Shown here: positions 35,844-45,706 of the stretch, in pieces
How positions within the stretch are numbered: the stretch's first letter is position 1
Layout: each line of letters starts with the position of its first letter
Source of the DNA: an uncultured Christensenellaceae bacterium
GTDB taxonomy: Bacteria; Bacillota; Clostridia; Christensenellales; UBA3700
NCBI GenBank assembly: GCA_910588545.1
Contig: CAJUOU010000005.1
Span: forward strand, 54,328 to 118,327
Length of the DNA stretch: 64,000 nucleotides
Reading direction: 5' to 3'
The notes under the pieces: model-generated
Told to the model about the DNA's origin: nothing
Seen by the model: only the letters and a program-made list of their open reading frames with translations
The model's database searches: none
Translations under genes and position numbers: made by a program

Positions 35844-36086
35844 ATGCAAAAGAAATTGAGTGAATTTAAAATAGGAGAGAGGGGAACTATTGTAAAAGTT
35901 GTCGGCGAGGGCAAGGTCAGACGCAGACTTTTTGATATGGGGGTAACCCCTGGGGCAGAAGTGTTAATGAGAAAAAAAGCACCTCTTGGCGACCCTTTGG
36001 AAATAAATATACGCAGTTATGAGCTAACATTGAGAAAAGTTGAGGCATCCTGCGTTACTTTGGAGGTTATCGATGAAAAGCGTTGA
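35844..36086 (+). CDS. FeoA domain protein (second copy)
   Basis: An 80-residue FeoA-fold protein (GERGTIVKVVGEGKVRRRLFDMG, then APLGDPLEINIRSYELTLR). It is the more canonical of the two copies. AAGGAG six bases before this ATG fixes the start against a longer open frame beginning at 35769 inside the first copy. The last 14 bases overlap the feoB start, so translation is coupled. Confidence 0.93.
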   Translation: MQKKLSEFKIGERGTIVKVVGEGKVRRRLFDMGVTPGAEVLMRKKAPLGDPLEINIRSYELTLRKVEASCVTLEVIDEKR

Positions 36087-38379
36087 TAAAAACGAGCTAA
36101 TGATTATAGCAAGACCTAAAAAATTTGCGTTAGTAGGTAACCCTAATTGCGGTAAAACAACTTTGTTCAACAATTTAACAGGCAGTACCGCACATACAGG
36201 TAATTGGCCGGGTGTTACTGTTGATAGGAGAGAGGGGGAATATAAAAAATGTCCCGAAACCGTTACAATAGTGGATTTGCCGGGCATATACTCCTTATCG
36301 CCTTATACGCCGGAAGAAGTTGTGTCAAGAAATTTTATTTTGGATGAAAAACCCGATTGTATAATTAATATTATCGATGCTACCAATTTGGAGCGTAATT
36401 TATACTTGACAACGCAGATTATGGAAATCGATGTGCCTGTTATAATCGCGCTTAATATGATTGACGAAGTAAAAAAGAGCGGCGATACAATAGATGCTGC
36501 AGTACTTGAGAAAAAAATCGGCGTTCCTGTGGTTGCGATTTCCGCTTTGAAAGGGGAAGGTACAACCGAGCTTATGGACAGAGCTTATGAGATTGCAGGC
36601 AAAAAAAGGGATGGATTTACAGTACTTGAACAGTCTAAATTGAGTCATTTGATTAATGATGTGGCGATTGCTTTAAAAGGACAGGATATCGAAAATCCAC
36701 TTTTCCACGCCGTAAAACTTGTGGAGAGTGATGAGCTTGAAGTTGCGGCACATAAACCATTGCTTGGCATGATTGACAATTTTAAATCCACCTTTCAAGA
36801 CGATATTTTCGGTGTGGATTTTGAGGCACTTATTGCGGACGGAAGATATAAATACATATCCAAAAATTATTCCACTGCACTAACAAGAAATAGCAAAACG
36901 GATAAATCTAAACTTACAAAATCGGATAAAATAGACAGAGTTTTAACACATAAAATTTGGGGTATACCAATGTTTTTGCTTATTTTATTTGCAATTTTCC
37001 ATTTGGTATTTAGCGAAAACTTTTTGTTTATAGGTGCGGCATTAGGTAAGGATTGGGTAAGTCTACCGGGTACTGCTTTTGAGGGTGTTTTCGGTGCGGG
37101 AGGTATTAATTCCCCAGGTGCGATACTGCAAGGGCTTATGGAAGTTTTGATGACATGGATTACGGATGGCGTTGCAGGCTTGCTTGTAAACAGTCCAGCG
37201 TGGGTAACAGGGCTTTTGTGTGACGGTATTTTGGGCGGACTTTCGTCAGTATTGTCTTTTATACCTCAAATATTATTGCTTTTAATGTTATTCTCGATTT
37301 TGGAAGATACGGGATATATGGCAAGGGTAGCGTTTATTCTTGATAGGATATTAAGAAGATTCGGTTTATCAGGCAGAGCGTTTATGCCTATGATTATGGG
37401 CTTTGGTTGTTCAGTTCCCGCAATGATTAATACAAGGACGCTTGCAGACGAAAACGAAAGAGTAGCTACTGTAAGAGTTATACCATTTTTCAGTTGTGGT
37501 GCAAAATTGCCTATTCTTACTGCTATTTCTGGTGGTATAGTCATGAGTTTTGGCATTGGTAATGCGGATATTATCACATATTCTATGTATGTTGTAGGTA
37601 TTGTCACAGCGATTTTGACTGTAATTTTAATGAAAACAACTACAATGAAAGGGGATGCAGCTCCGTTTATAATGGAGTTGCCAAACTATAGATTACCTCA
37701 ATTTAAAAGCTTGATGCTTTTAATGTGGGATAAGGCAAAGCATTTTATTCAAAAAGCATTTACTATAATTTTGGCATCAACAATAATTATTTGGTTTGTG
37801 TCACACTTTAGCTTTGATTGGAAATTTTTGGAAGATAGTCAAATGAACAATAGCATTTTGGCAGGCTTTGGTAAATTAATTCAACCATTATTTACACCTC
37901 TTGGCTTTGGTTCGCAACTTAATGAATGGGGTTGGGTATTTATCGTATCCGCAATTACAGGTCTAATCGCAAAGGAAAATGTAGTAGCAACATTTGGTAC
38001 GCTTGCAGCATGTATAGGTGCAAATGTAGTAGGTGGAGGAGTAGAAGGAGTTGCTGAAACAGCACTTATGATTCAAGCATCGGGCATTACAATACCAGCT
38101 TTAATAGCATTTATTGCGTTTAATATGACTACAATACCTTGTATGGCGGCAGTTGCAACAGCAAAAGCGGAAATGCCTAATAAAAAGAAATTTAAATGGA
38201 CTTTGGTATTTTGGATATGCACATCGTACATAGTAGGCACAATCATTTATTTGGTAGGTAGCTGGTGGTGGACAATATTTATCGTGTTAGCAGTTATGGC
38301 GTTGGTTGTAGCAGGAATAATCATTTACAATACCAAGGCTAAAATATTTAAATTTAAAAATAAAAAGTCCAAAAAATAA
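36073..38379 (+). CDS. feoB: Ferrous iron transport protein FeoB
   Basis: A 768-residue protein. The N-terminal G-domain has G1 VGNPNCGKTTLFN (from residue 21), G3 DLPGIYSL and G4 NMIDE, followed by a GDI-type helical domain. The membrane part holds two Gate-type repeats, with Cys in MGFGCSVPAMI and FFSCGAKLPIL that are characteristic of FeoB. It imports Fe2+ across the cell membrane. GGAGG six bases before this ATG fixes the start; the longer frame from 36040 lies inside feoA. Confidence 0.96.
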   Translation: MKSVDKNELMIIARPKKFALVGNPNCGKTTLFNNLTGSTAHTGNWPGVTVDRREGEYKKCPETVTIVDLPGIYSLSPYTPEEVVSRNFILDEKPDCIINIIDATNLERNLYLTTQIMEIDVPVIIALNMIDEVKKSGDTIDAAVLEKKIGVPVVAISALKGEGTTELMDRAYEIAGKKRDGFTVLEQSKLSHLINDVAIALKGQDIENPLFHAVKLVESDELEVAAHKPLLGMIDNFKSTFQDDIFGVDFEALIADGRYKYISKNYSTALTRNSKTDKSKLTKSDKIDRVLTHKIWGIPMFLLILFAIFHLVFSENFLFIGAALGKDWVSLPGTAFEGVFGAGGINSPGAILQGLMEVLMTWITDGVAGLLVNSPAWVTGLLCDGILGGLSSVLSFIPQILLLLMLFSILEDTGYMARVAFILDRILRRFGLSGRAFMPMIMGFGCSVPAMINTRTLADENERVATVRVIPFFSCGAKLPILTAISGGIVMSFGIGNADIITYSMYVVGIVTAILTVILMKTTTMKGDAAPFIMELPNYRLPQFKSLMLLMWDKAKHFIQKAFTIILASTIIIWFVSHFSFDWKFLEDSQMNNSILAGFGKLIQPLFTPLGFGSQLNEWGWVFIVSAITGLIAKENVVATFGTLAACIGANVVGGGVEGVAETALMIQASGITIPALIAFIAFNMTTIPCMAAVATAKAEMPNKKKFKWTLVFWICTSYIVGTIIYLVGSWWWTIFIVLAVMALVVAGIIIYNTKAKIFKFKNKKSKK

Positions 38380-38401
38380 AATTTATATAAGGAAATAAAA
38401 A

Positions 38402-38599
38402 ATGCAAGCAATAGAAATAGTCGTAATAATTTGTAGCATTTTGTTTGTAATAGGCGTTGCTGTATGGGCATTTATACGTAAAAAACAAGGTAAAAGTACT
38501 TGCGGTTGCGGAGAATGTAACGGTAATTGCGAAAAATGCAAGCAAGCTATAAAACAGGCAAGAGAACAAATAAAAAAAGATAACGAAAAGCAATTATAA
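38402..38599 (+). CDS. FeoB-associated Cys-rich membrane protein
   Basis: A 65-residue protein with one N-terminal membrane span (IVVIICSILFVIGVAVWAF) followed by a short cytosolic CGCGECNGNCEKCK cluster and a charged helix. It matches the small FeoB-associated Cys-rich family found directly after feoB in Bacillota; the cysteines may bind iron or an Fe-S cluster. It lies 22 bases after feoB behind AAGGA and is the last gene of the operon. Confidence 0.92.
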   Translation: MQAIEIVVIICSILFVIGVAVWAFIRKKQGKSTCGCGECNGNCEKCKQAIKQAREQIKKDNEKQL

Positions 38600-38658
38600 A
38601 TTTAGCCTTATAGTTTGATAGTCAGTAGTTTTTTGACTGAAAATAATTAATTAAAAAT

Positions 38659-38690
38659 AGCATATTCACATTGTTGGATATGCTTTTTTT
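38659..38690 (+). terminator. Intrinsic terminator of the feo operon
   Basis: AGCATATTCA and TGGATATGCT form a ten-pair stem (one G-U) with a six-base loop and a run of seven T. Confidence 0.88.
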
Positions 38691-38804
38691 ACATAAAATG
38701 CCTATTTTGATAATATTTATTATAAAGAACTGATATATCAAATTATACAGAATATTTTTTTGCAGTTTCGATTAGAAAAAAATATTACTAATATTTCATT
38801 TAGC

Positions 38805-38856
38805 TTGACTATTTAAACTCTTTGTATTATAATTTGTCTAACAGGGTTAGATAAAT
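38805..38856 (+). promoter_or_regulatory. Promoter with overlapping MarR-type operator
   Basis: TTGACT, 17 bases, TATAAT at 38828. The inverted repeat ATTTGTCTAAC-AGG-GTTAGATAAAT (one mismatch; 38832-38856) covers the last bases of the -10 and the start site, just before the MarR gene. This is the expected layout for autorepression. Confidence 0.7.
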
Positions 38857-38864
38857 GGTGGGAT

Positions 38865-39281
38865 ATGGAAAATTTAAATGAAAAGGTAAAAGAGTTTGTA
38901 AATATTTTTTCGACAAAATGCAGCCAAGAAATTTTGAAACTTATGGAAACTGCGTACAAAGGCAAACTAATGATTTTAAAAGTTTTGGCTTGCGATAACA
39001 AGGAGTACACTGCCGGCGATTTGGCAAAGGTTTTAAATGTTTCCACTGCAAGGATTGCAACTGCCATAAATAGTTTGGAGAGCAAAGGGTATGTGTTAAG
39101 AAATCGTCCCGCTCATGACGGAAGAAAGGTCATTATCGCAATAACCGAGGCAGGGATACAAGCTTTGCAAAAGTACAGTAGTGCAGTAAATGTGACAATA
39201 CAAGATTTGTTTGGCAGATTGACGGATGAAGAATTGAAAACTTTTATCATACTTTGCAAAAAATTATTTGGACAAACATAA
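38865..39281 (+). CDS. MarR-family transcriptional regulator
   Basis: A 138-residue winged-helix protein. The DNA-binding part is YTAGDLAKVLNVSTARIATAINSLESKGYVLR followed by the wing RPAHDGRKVIIAITEAG, typical of MarR. It most likely represses its own promoter through the adjacent inverted repeat and thereby controls the MacB-like ABC transporter 47 bases downstream. The inducer is unknown, perhaps an antimicrobial compound. Confidence 0.92.
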   Translation: MENLNEKVKEFVNIFSTKCSQEILKLMETAYKGKLMILKVLACDNKEYTAGDLAKVLNVSTARIATAINSLESKGYVLRNRPAHDGRKVIIAITEAGIQALQKYSSAVNVTIQDLFGRLTDEELKTFIILCKKLFGQT

Positions 39282-39328
39282 AGTTTATAACTTGATAGAT
39301 TTAATTTGAAATTACTTAAGGAGCAACT

Positions 39329-42136
39329 ATGTTAGAGTTAAAAGGAATTACAAAAGATTATTTGGTAGGCGATAACAAAGTGCAAGCGCTTAAAGGTATT
39401 GACATAACTTTTCGTAAAAGTGAGTTTGTGTCTATATTAGGACCAAGCGGTTGCGGCAAAACTACGCTACTTAATATTGTCGGCGGACTTGATAAATATA
39501 CTGACGGCGAGCTTTTCATAGACGGAATAAGTACTAAAAACTATTCCGACAGAGATTGGGATACATATCGTAATCAAAAGATAGGTTTTGTTTTTCAGTC
39601 GTATAATTTGATACCTCATCAAAGCATTTCCGAAAACGTGGAACTTGCACTTGCTATATCTGGTATTGATAAAGCAGAAAGGGTAAGAAGAGCTCACGAG
39701 GCTTTGGATAAAGTAGGTTTGCAGGGACAATATCATAAAAAGCCTAATCAATTATCGGGCGGACAGTGTCAAAGGGTGGCTATTGCACGTGCTTTGGTAA
39801 ACAATCCCGAAATATTGCTAGCAGACGAGCCGACAGGTGCGTTGGATACAGTTACCTCCGTTCAAATTATGGATTTGATAGAGGAAATTGCAAAAGAATG
39901 CTTGGTAATTATGGTAACTCATAATCCGGATTTGGCGGAAAGATACTCTACAAGAATTGTAAAACTTCTTGACGGCGAATTGGTTTCGGACTCCGCACCT
40001 TATGATATCACAGCCGAAATTTCTGCCGAAATTTCCGAAAACGATAATATTACGGTAGAGACTGCGGAGGAAAAAGAGGAAGATATAAACATAATATCGG
40101 ATAGCAATGCAGAAAATGTAGCGGAAGAGGAAAGCGATAATACTAAAGGAAAAAAGAAAAAGAATAAATCAAACAAATCTAAATTATCATTTTGGACTGC
40201 GTTTAAACTTTCATTTAAAAATTTACTTTCAAAACGTAGCCGTACTATTATGGTCAGTATTGCAGGCTCGATTGGTATAATAGGCGTTTCACTTGTGCTT
40301 GCGGTTTCCAGCGGTGTTCAAGGCTTTATAAACGATATGCAAAATGATATGCTGTCGGGCAACCCTATTACTATAAGCGAGCAAGCCTTTGATTTAAATG
40401 CAGTGCTAGAGGGAATGACAGGCGGTCAACAGGCAGATATTATCCAAAAATCTATCGAAAATGGATACATTAATGTGGATAACGTAATTGAAATGTTGGT
40501 CGAACGCAGCGGCAGTATGTCTGCTTTTCAAGTAACAAACAATATTACAGAGGACTATGTAGCTTTTGTTAAAGCTATGCCTAAGGAATATTATGCCGCA
40601 ATCTCAACACAATTCGGTTTGAATTTGTCCAATAATCTATTTACCGATTTCAAATTTGACGGCGAGACAAAAAATACTTCCTTGGCAGTTGCAAATCAAA
40701 CATATCGTGCGTTGTTTGACAATGCCGTTAAAGATGAGGAAAACTCCAAGTTTGAAAATTTTTCCGATTATTTTTCGTTGGTAACGGAAAGTTTTAAACA
40801 AGCACCTAATGATAAAGATTTTATTTTATCTCAATATGACATCATTTCCAATCCGTCTACAAGCAAGGTTGCAACGGAAGCCAACGAGATTATGATTGTA
40901 GTAGATGATGACAGCGAACTTTCAGACTTAATACTTGCACAATATGGATATTTTTCGCAAAACGAGTTTTTCAATATAATTTTTAAAGCTATTGAAGATG
41001 ACGGCTACGATAGTTCATTGTGGAAAGATAAATTTAGTTATGACGAGCTTTTGGGTAAAAAATTTGTTTGGTATCCTAACGACACTGTTTATAACATTGC
41101 ATTTAACCCGCAAAAACCGCTTGAAACCAAGTGTACTTATAATCCTTATGCAGATGAAAGTTGGAAAAATGGTAAGGAACTTAAAATCACTGCGATATTA
41201 AGACCTAAGGAGGGGACTTCCTACGGCTCGTTAAAAAGCGGATTTTACTATACTCAAGCTTTGGCGGAGGAAATTATAGCCGATGGTATGAAATCTCAAA
41301 TCGTAACAGGTTTAAATGCTATGGGAATGGATACCATAACAAGCATGAAAACAGAGGCAGGCTATCAAGGTATGGCTATTACATATAATTTTTCCTATTG
41401 GATAAAAGGTCAGGAATTTAAAGATAATGCGGGTATTATCGGCTCGGAGCAAAGTTTAAGTTCTATCATAGGCAATATGACAGGTCAAAATGTTCCTAAA
41501 GTTTATACTTTGACTAAAAGGGAATTGGGCGGCGTAAATCTGCCAAGCTCCATAAAGATATATCCGACAAACTTTGATTGTAAGGATGATGTAACAGCGT
41601 ATCTTAAGGAGTGGAACAGCGACAAAAACCTCGATATAGGTGACAGAGTAATACTTGCAAGCAATAGGGAAAAAATCACTTATACCGATAACTTGGCTTT
41701 GGTAATAAATATGGTCAACGAAATGATAGATATAGTAACTGCTGCATTGATTGCCTTTACTGCTTTGTCACTTGTGGTATCTACAGTTATGATTGCTATA
41801 ATTACCTATGTGTCTGTTATCGAAAGAATTAAGGAAATCGGTGTCATCCGTTCGCTTGGAGGCAGAAAGAAAGATGTATCCGCTTTGTTTAATGCCGAAA
41901 CATTTATAATCGGTAGTACATCGGGATTGATAGGTATAGGAATAACTTATTTGCTATCTTTGATTATAAATCAAATTGTAGGACATTTGTTTGGAGTGTT
42001 TACTATTGCATCTTTGCCGATTTTAAGTGCATTTATTATGCTAGCGTTGAGCATAGGTCTTACAATGCTTGCGGGAATTATCCCGGCAAGTATGGCAGCA
42101 AGGAAAGACCCTGTAAATGCATTGCGAAGCGAATAA
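39329..42136 (+). CDS. MacB/FtsX-type ABC transporter, ATPase fused to permease
   Basis: A 935-residue fusion. The ATPase (residues 1 to about 225) has Walker A GPSGCGKTT, signature LSGGQCQR and Walker B ILLADEPTGALD. An acidic then basic linker of about 65 residues leads to the first membrane span (about 300-330). A large extracytoplasmic domain of about 430 residues follows, and then three C-terminal spans with the FtsX signature VIERIKEIGVIRSLGGRKKDV. MacB-type pumps export peptides, antibiotics or lipoproteins, or sense envelope stress. Co-transcription with a MarR regulator suggests an inducible defence or export role. The ATPase-first order is MacB-like. Confidence 0.93.
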   Translation: MLELKGITKDYLVGDNKVQALKGIDITFRKSEFVSILGPSGCGKTTLLNIVGGLDKYTDGELFIDGISTKNYSDRDWDTYRNQKIGFVFQSYNLIPHQSISENVELALAISGIDKAERVRRAHEALDKVGLQGQYHKKPNQLSGGQCQRVAIARALVNNPEILLADEPTGALDTVTSVQIMDLIEEIAKECLVIMVTHNPDLAERYSTRIVKLLDGELVSDSAPYDITAEISAEISENDNITVETAEEKEEDINIISDSNAENVAEEESDNTKGKKKKNKSNKSKLSFWTAFKLSFKNLLSKRSRTIMVSIAGSIGIIGVSLVLAVSSGVQGFINDMQNDMLSGNPITISEQAFDLNAVLEGMTGGQQADIIQKSIENGYINVDNVIEMLVERSGSMSAFQVTNNITEDYVAFVKAMPKEYYAAISTQFGLNLSNNLFTDFKFDGETKNTSLAVANQTYRALFDNAVKDEENSKFENFSDYFSLVTESFKQAPNDKDFILSQYDIISNPSTSKVATEANEIMIVVDDDSELSDLILAQYGYFSQNEFFNIIFKAIEDDGYDSSLWKDKFSYDELLGKKFVWYPNDTVYNIAFNPQKPLETKCTYNPYADESWKNGKELKITAILRPKEGTSYGSLKSGFYYTQALAEEIIADGMKSQIVTGLNAMGMDTITSMKTEAGYQGMAITYNFSYWIKGQEFKDNAGIIGSEQSLSSIIGNMTGQNVPKVYTLTKRELGGVNLPSSIKIYPTNFDCKDDVTAYLKEWNSDKNLDIGDRVILASNREKITYTDNLALVINMVNEMIDIVTAALIAFTALSLVVSTVMIAIITYVSVIERIKEIGVIRSLGGRKKDVSALFNAETFIIGSTSGLIGIGITYLLSLIINQIVGHLFGVFTIASLPILSAFIMLALSIGLTMLAGIIPASMAARKDPVNALRSE

Positions 42137-42153
42137 ATTTAATTAACAATATT

Positions 42154-42195
42154 AAACAGCTGAATTTTTGCTTTAAAGTTTCAGCTGTTTTTTTA
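42154..42195 (+). terminator. Intrinsic terminator
   Basis: AAACAGCTGAA and TTCAGCTGTTT pair over a 15-base spacer, which itself has short complementarity, followed by TTTTTT. Confidence 0.85.
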
Positions 42196-42330
42196 TTGAA
42201 AAAGATTTTATTTTATAATTGCAGCCTTATATCATTTAGGTAAAAAATAGCAAATTTTTTGGTATTAAAAAAATTTATACGGGGGCTCACGAAAAGTTAG
42301 GGTAAAAATTCAATTTACTTGCTTTTTAAT

Positions 42331-42359
42331 TTGATATATGTTAAAAAATATGTTAGAAT
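42331..42359 (+). promoter_or_regulatory. Promoter of the purine operon
   Basis: TTGATA, 17 bases, TAGAAT preceded by TGT (extended -10). Transcription would start near 42366, giving a leader of about 268 bases before purE. The leader contains an AT-rich hairpin followed by seven T (42432-42470), a short reading frame and a terminator. Confidence 0.65.
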
Positions 42360-42493
42360 AAATATGTAATTTATAAATTATATGGTTTTTGGTTATATTG
42401 CAACCTTATATAAAAATCGGTTTTTATTGTTAAAATCAATAAGCAGTGCCAAAAACATAATGATTTTTTTGAGGTACATTAACGGAGGACAGT

Positions 42494-42574
42494 ATGGTAA
42501 AATGCTTTAAAAATTGCTTTATCCTATTAAACTCAAGCTGTTTTGGGCAATCTACCATTAGTATAAAATCATAA
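42494..42574 (+). CDS. Putative 26-residue leader peptide upstream of purE
   Basis: An ATG five bases after a strong GGAGG site opens a 26-codon frame (begins MVKCFKNCFILL, ends TISIKS) that stops 12 bases before the purE-proximal terminator hairpin. It contains three Cys and one Gln. The coding region can also fold: ATGGTA at its start pairs with TACCAT near its end, enclosing ATTGC/GCAAT and CTCAA/TTGGG stems. It may be a translated sensor for attenuation or simply a ribosome-loading site. Translation is inferred from the ribosome binding site only. Confidence 0.5.
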   Translation: MVKCFKNCFILLNSSCFGQSTISIKS

Positions 42575-42585
42575 AGTATTATTAC

Positions 42586-42622
42586 GCCATAGCGCATTTT
42601 TTGTGCTGTGGCAATTATTTTT
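42586..42622 (+). terminator. Terminator-like attenuator directly before purE
   Basis: GCCATAGCGCA and TGTGCTGTGGC form an 11-pair stem (two G-U) with a five-base loop, followed by AATTATTTTT. The purE ribosome binding site AGGAGGG follows at once, so the structure could block read-through or initiation. Confidence 0.7.
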
Positions 42623-42633
42623 CAGGAGGGCTT

Positions 42634-43128
42634 ATGGCAAAAGTTGGTATTGTTATGGGGAGTATAAGCGACTTAAGTGTTGTTACACCTGCAGTAGATA
42701 TTTTAAAGGAGTTTGGGGTTGAAGTGGAAGTTCGCGTAATGAGTGCACATCGTACCCCTAACGAGGCACACGATTTTGCACAAAACGCAATCGCGAACGG
42801 TATGGAAGTTTTGATTTCCGCAGCAGGAAAAGCTGCTCATCTTGGCGGAGTTTTGGCTAGTTTTACAACTTTGCCTGTTATAGGACTTCCTATTAAAAGC
42901 AGTACTATGGACGGTTTGGACAGCCTGCTTTCGACAGTGCAAATGCCTGCGGGTGTTCCTGTTGCGACAGTTGCCATAAACGGCGGACAAAATGCGGGAT
43001 TGCTTGCAATTCAAATTCTTGCAATCAAATATCCTGAGCTTGCAGCAAAACTCGCAACATATAAACTTGATATGGCTAAAAAAGTAAATGAGGCTGATAA
43101 AAAGTTACAGGAAGAGTTAAATAAGTAA
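42634..43128 (+). CDS. purE: N5-carboxyaminoimidazole ribonucleotide mutase
   Basis: A 164-residue class I PurE. The N-terminus has the substrate-binding MGSISDLSV, then SAHRTP and the AAGKAAHLGGVLAS loop. It converts N5-CAIR to CAIR in purine synthesis. No purK is in the window. The AGGAGGG site before this ATG fixes the start; a longer frame from 42601 lies in the terminator. The 140-base gap to purF holds small palindromes (43193-43207; 43240-43254) but no terminator. Confidence 0.95.
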   Translation: MAKVGIVMGSISDLSVVTPAVDILKEFGVEVEVRVMSAHRTPNEAHDFAQNAIANGMEVLISAAGKAAHLGGVLASFTTLPVIGLPIKSSTMDGLDSLLSTVQMPAGVPVATVAINGGQNAGLLAIQILAIKYPELAAKLATYKLDMAKKVNEADKKLQEELNK

Positions 43129-43269
43129 TAAATTTGTTTTATCATAACAACAATTATGGTTGCAAATTTTATATACATTTTTTATAAAATTTTAGTTGCA
43201 GCAACTACAGTAGAAGTGTAAACTTCATTTTTAAAATTGTTGGCATTTTGCCAAAAAGGGATTTTAACT

Positions 43270-44688
43270 ATGTGTATGAAAAATTGTGAATGTGGCTTGG
43301 ATAAACCACAGGATGAGTGTGGAGTATTTGGTATTTATTCTAATGACAGCAGCGATTTGGCAAGGGTTATGTATTACGGCTTGTATGCTTTGCAACACAG
43401 GGGACAAGAAAGTTGCGGTATTGCCGTAACCCATGGTATGGAAATTTCATACTACAAAAATTTAGGACTTGTAAACGAGGTGTTTAATGAGGATATAATG
43501 CAAGGTTTGCCACAAGGCGACATAGCTTTGGGTCATGTAAGATATTCAAGCAAAGGTTTGAAAAATGCTGTAAATGCACAACCTGTTGTGTATACAGGCA
43601 GATTCGGAATGTTTGCTATAGCTATGAACGGCAAAATTACAAATGCTAAAATGTTGCGTGAAAAGCTTATCGAGCAAGGTGTTACTTTTCAAACAAATAT
43701 CGATTGTGAGATAATTGCAAATTTGCTTAATGTAAATACAGTTAACGGCGAGTGCGATATTGCAAAAGCGGTAAATGAGCTTGAGGGTAGCTTTGCTCTA
43801 GGTATTATGACGGCTACTAAACTTTATGCAATAAGGGACAGATATGGTTTAAGACCAATGGTCGTAGGACAAGGTACTGACGGATATTACATTTCAAGTG
43901 AGTCTTGCGGACTTGATGCAATAGGTGTAGATTTGATAAGAGACGTTTTGCCGGGCGAAATTTTAAGCATATCTTCCAAAGGATTGGAAAGTGAGTTTTT
44001 TGCAAAGGCGGAAAGAAGACCTTGTATTTTTGAATATGTTTACACTGCAAGAGCGGACAGTTTTATCGATAACAGAAGTGTTTATGAGGCAAGATACGAG
44101 TGTGGAAGAAGACTTGCAAGAAAGCTTAACATAAATGCGGATATAGTTGCTGGTGTTCCAGATAGTGCGAATGTTGCGGCTCGCGGATATGCAGCAGAAA
44201 GCGGAATCCCTTATATAGATGTTTTGGAAAAAAATAGATATGTAGGAAGAACATTTATTCAACCTAATCAATTTATGAGGGAGAATAGTGTTAAAATCAA
44301 GTTAAATCCTCATAAACACAATATACAAAATAAGGAAATTATTTTGATAGACGACTCTATAGTAAGAGGTACAACTTCAAAAAAAATAGTCGATTTGTTA
44401 AAAAAGAACGGCGCAAAAGCAGTACACATGGTTATTGCATCGCCTATCGTTAAACACCCTTGCTACACAGGCATAGATATCGAGACTTACGAAGAGTTAA
44501 TCGGTGCAACAAGAAATGCGGAAGAGATTGGCAAGATAATAGGTGCGGATAGTTTGCACTTTATGGATGTGGAAGATTTGATAGCAAGTTGCTCTGCCGG
44601 AGAGTACAATACATTTTGTGCAGCTTGTTTTGACGGAAAATATCCCGATGATATCGAAAATAAATTAAGGAAGAGAAAGGAGATTTGA
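43270..44688 (+). CDS. purF: Amidophosphoribosyltransferase
   Basis: A 472-residue precursor. A 16-residue propeptide is followed by the N-terminal nucleophile Cys17 ([10 protein letters not shown]). [14 protein letters not shown] and the phosphoribosyltransferase motif [16 protein letters not shown] complete the two domains. Cysteines in RRPCIFE, KHPCYTG and [10 protein letters not shown] match the 4Fe-4S-containing Bacillus-type PurF, implying oxygen sensitivity. It makes phosphoribosylamine, the committed step of purine synthesis. The AAGGG site nine bases before this ATG is reasonable; an in-frame ATG six bases later is also possible. Confidence 0.95.
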   Translation: MCMKNCECGLDKPQDECGVFGIYSNDSSDLARVMYYGLYALQHRGQESCGIAVTHGMEISYYKNLGLVNEVFNEDIMQGLPQGDIALGHVRYSSKGLKNAVNAQPVVYTGRFGMFAIAMNGKITNAKMLREKLIEQGVTFQTNIDCEIIANLLNVNTVNGECDIAKAVNELEGSFALGIMTATKLYAIRDRYGLRPMVVGQGTDGYYISSESCGLDAIGVDLIRDVLPGEILSISSKGLESEFFAKAERRPCIFEYVYTARADSFIDNRSVYEARYECGRRLARKLNINADIVAGVPDSANVAARGYAAESGIPYIDVLEKNRYVGRTFIQPNQFMRENSVKIKLNPHKHNIQNKEIILIDDSIVRGTTSKKIVDLLKKNGAKAVHMVIASPIVKHPCYTGIDIETYEELIGATRNAEEIGKIIGADSLHFMDVEDLIASCSAGEYNTFCAACFDGKYPDDIENKLRKRKEI

Positions 44689-44689
44689 G

Positions 44690-45706
44690 ATGGCTATTGA
44701 TTATAAGTCGGCAGGCGTTGATGTAGAAGCCGGTTATGAAGCGGTAAAATTGATGAAAGAGTATGTAAAAACTACTTACAACAACAGTGTATTGGGTGAT
44801 TTGGGTAGTTTTGGCGGTTTTTATGCTTTGGATGATAAGGAAGACGGAGACTGCTTGGTTGCAGGTACTGATGGTGTAGGTACCAAATTGAAATATGCTT
44901 TTATTTTGGATAAGCATGACACAATCGGTATAGATGCAGTTGCAATGTGTGTAAACGATATCGTATGCCAAGGTGCAAAGCCTTTGCTTTTCCTTGATTA
45001 TATCGCTCAAGGTAAATTGATACCTCAAAGAGTTGCGGAAATCGTTAAAGGTGTTTCAAAAGGTTGCGTTGAAAGCGGATGTGCTTTGATTGGCGGAGAA
45101 ACTGCGGAAATGCCCGGATTTTATCCTGAAGACGAGTATGATATTGCAGGTTTTGCAGTAGGTATTGTTAAACGTAACAAAATAATCAACGGCAAAACTA
45201 TCAAAGAGGGAGATACACTTATCGGTATTCGCTCAAGCGGTGTACATAGTAACGGGTATTCTTTGGTAAGAAAGTTGTTTGGTGAGGACAAAGCTAAACT
45301 AAATGAGTATAATGCTACTTTGGGCTGTACCCCGGCAGAGGTAGTACTTACCCCTACCAAACTTTATGTAAAACCTATCTTAGCTTTGATTGAAAAGTTT
45401 GAAATAAAAGGTATCGCACATATCACAGGCGGCGGATTTATCGAAAATATTCCAAGAATTTTACCTAAAGGGTTGGCTGCAAAAATCGACAGAGCAAACT
45501 ATGAGGTACCTAAGTTGTTCAAAGCTCTTCAAGAAATTGCGGAAATTTCCGACGAGAAAATGTACAACACCTTTAATATGGGTACAGGTATGGTGCTTGC
45601 AGTTGATAGCTTTATTGCAAACGATGTTATAAAAATGCTTAAAACTTTGGGCGAAGAAGCTTATGTTTTGGGCGAAGTTGTTAAAGGTAATGGTGTAATA
45701 CTATGA
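44690..45706 (+). CDS. purM: Phosphoribosylformylglycinamidine cyclo-ligase
   Basis: A 338-residue AIR synthetase. Motifs are [32 protein letters not shown] and the later [18 protein letters not shown]. It closes the imidazole ring to form AIR. It begins one base after the purF stop, with AAAGGAG ahead, and overlaps purN (ATGA). Confidence 0.96.
   Translation: MAIDYKSAGVDVEAGYEAVKLMKEYVKTTYNNSVLGDLGSFGGFYALDDKEDGDCLVAGTDGVGTKLKYAFILDKHDTIGIDAVAMCVNDIVCQGAKPLLFLDYIAQGKLIPQRVAEIVKGVSKGCVESGCALIGGETAEMPGFYPEDEYDIAGFAVGIVKRNKIINGKTIKEGDTLIGIRSSGVHSNGYSLVRKLFGEDKAKLNEYNATLGCTPAEVVLTPTKLYVKPILALIEKFEIKGIAHITGGGFIENIPRILPKGLAAKIDRANYEVPKLFKALQEIAEISDEKMYNTFNMGTGMVLAVDSFIANDVIKMLKTLGEEAYVLGEVVKGNGVIL

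Noticed and set aside
42361..42425. A possible purine riboswitch (TATAAATTATATGG followed by a short hairpin) upstream of purE
   Set aside because: The conserved junction (GTTTCTACC-like) and second loop (CCGTAAA-like) of the class are absent, and no three-way junction can be drawn.
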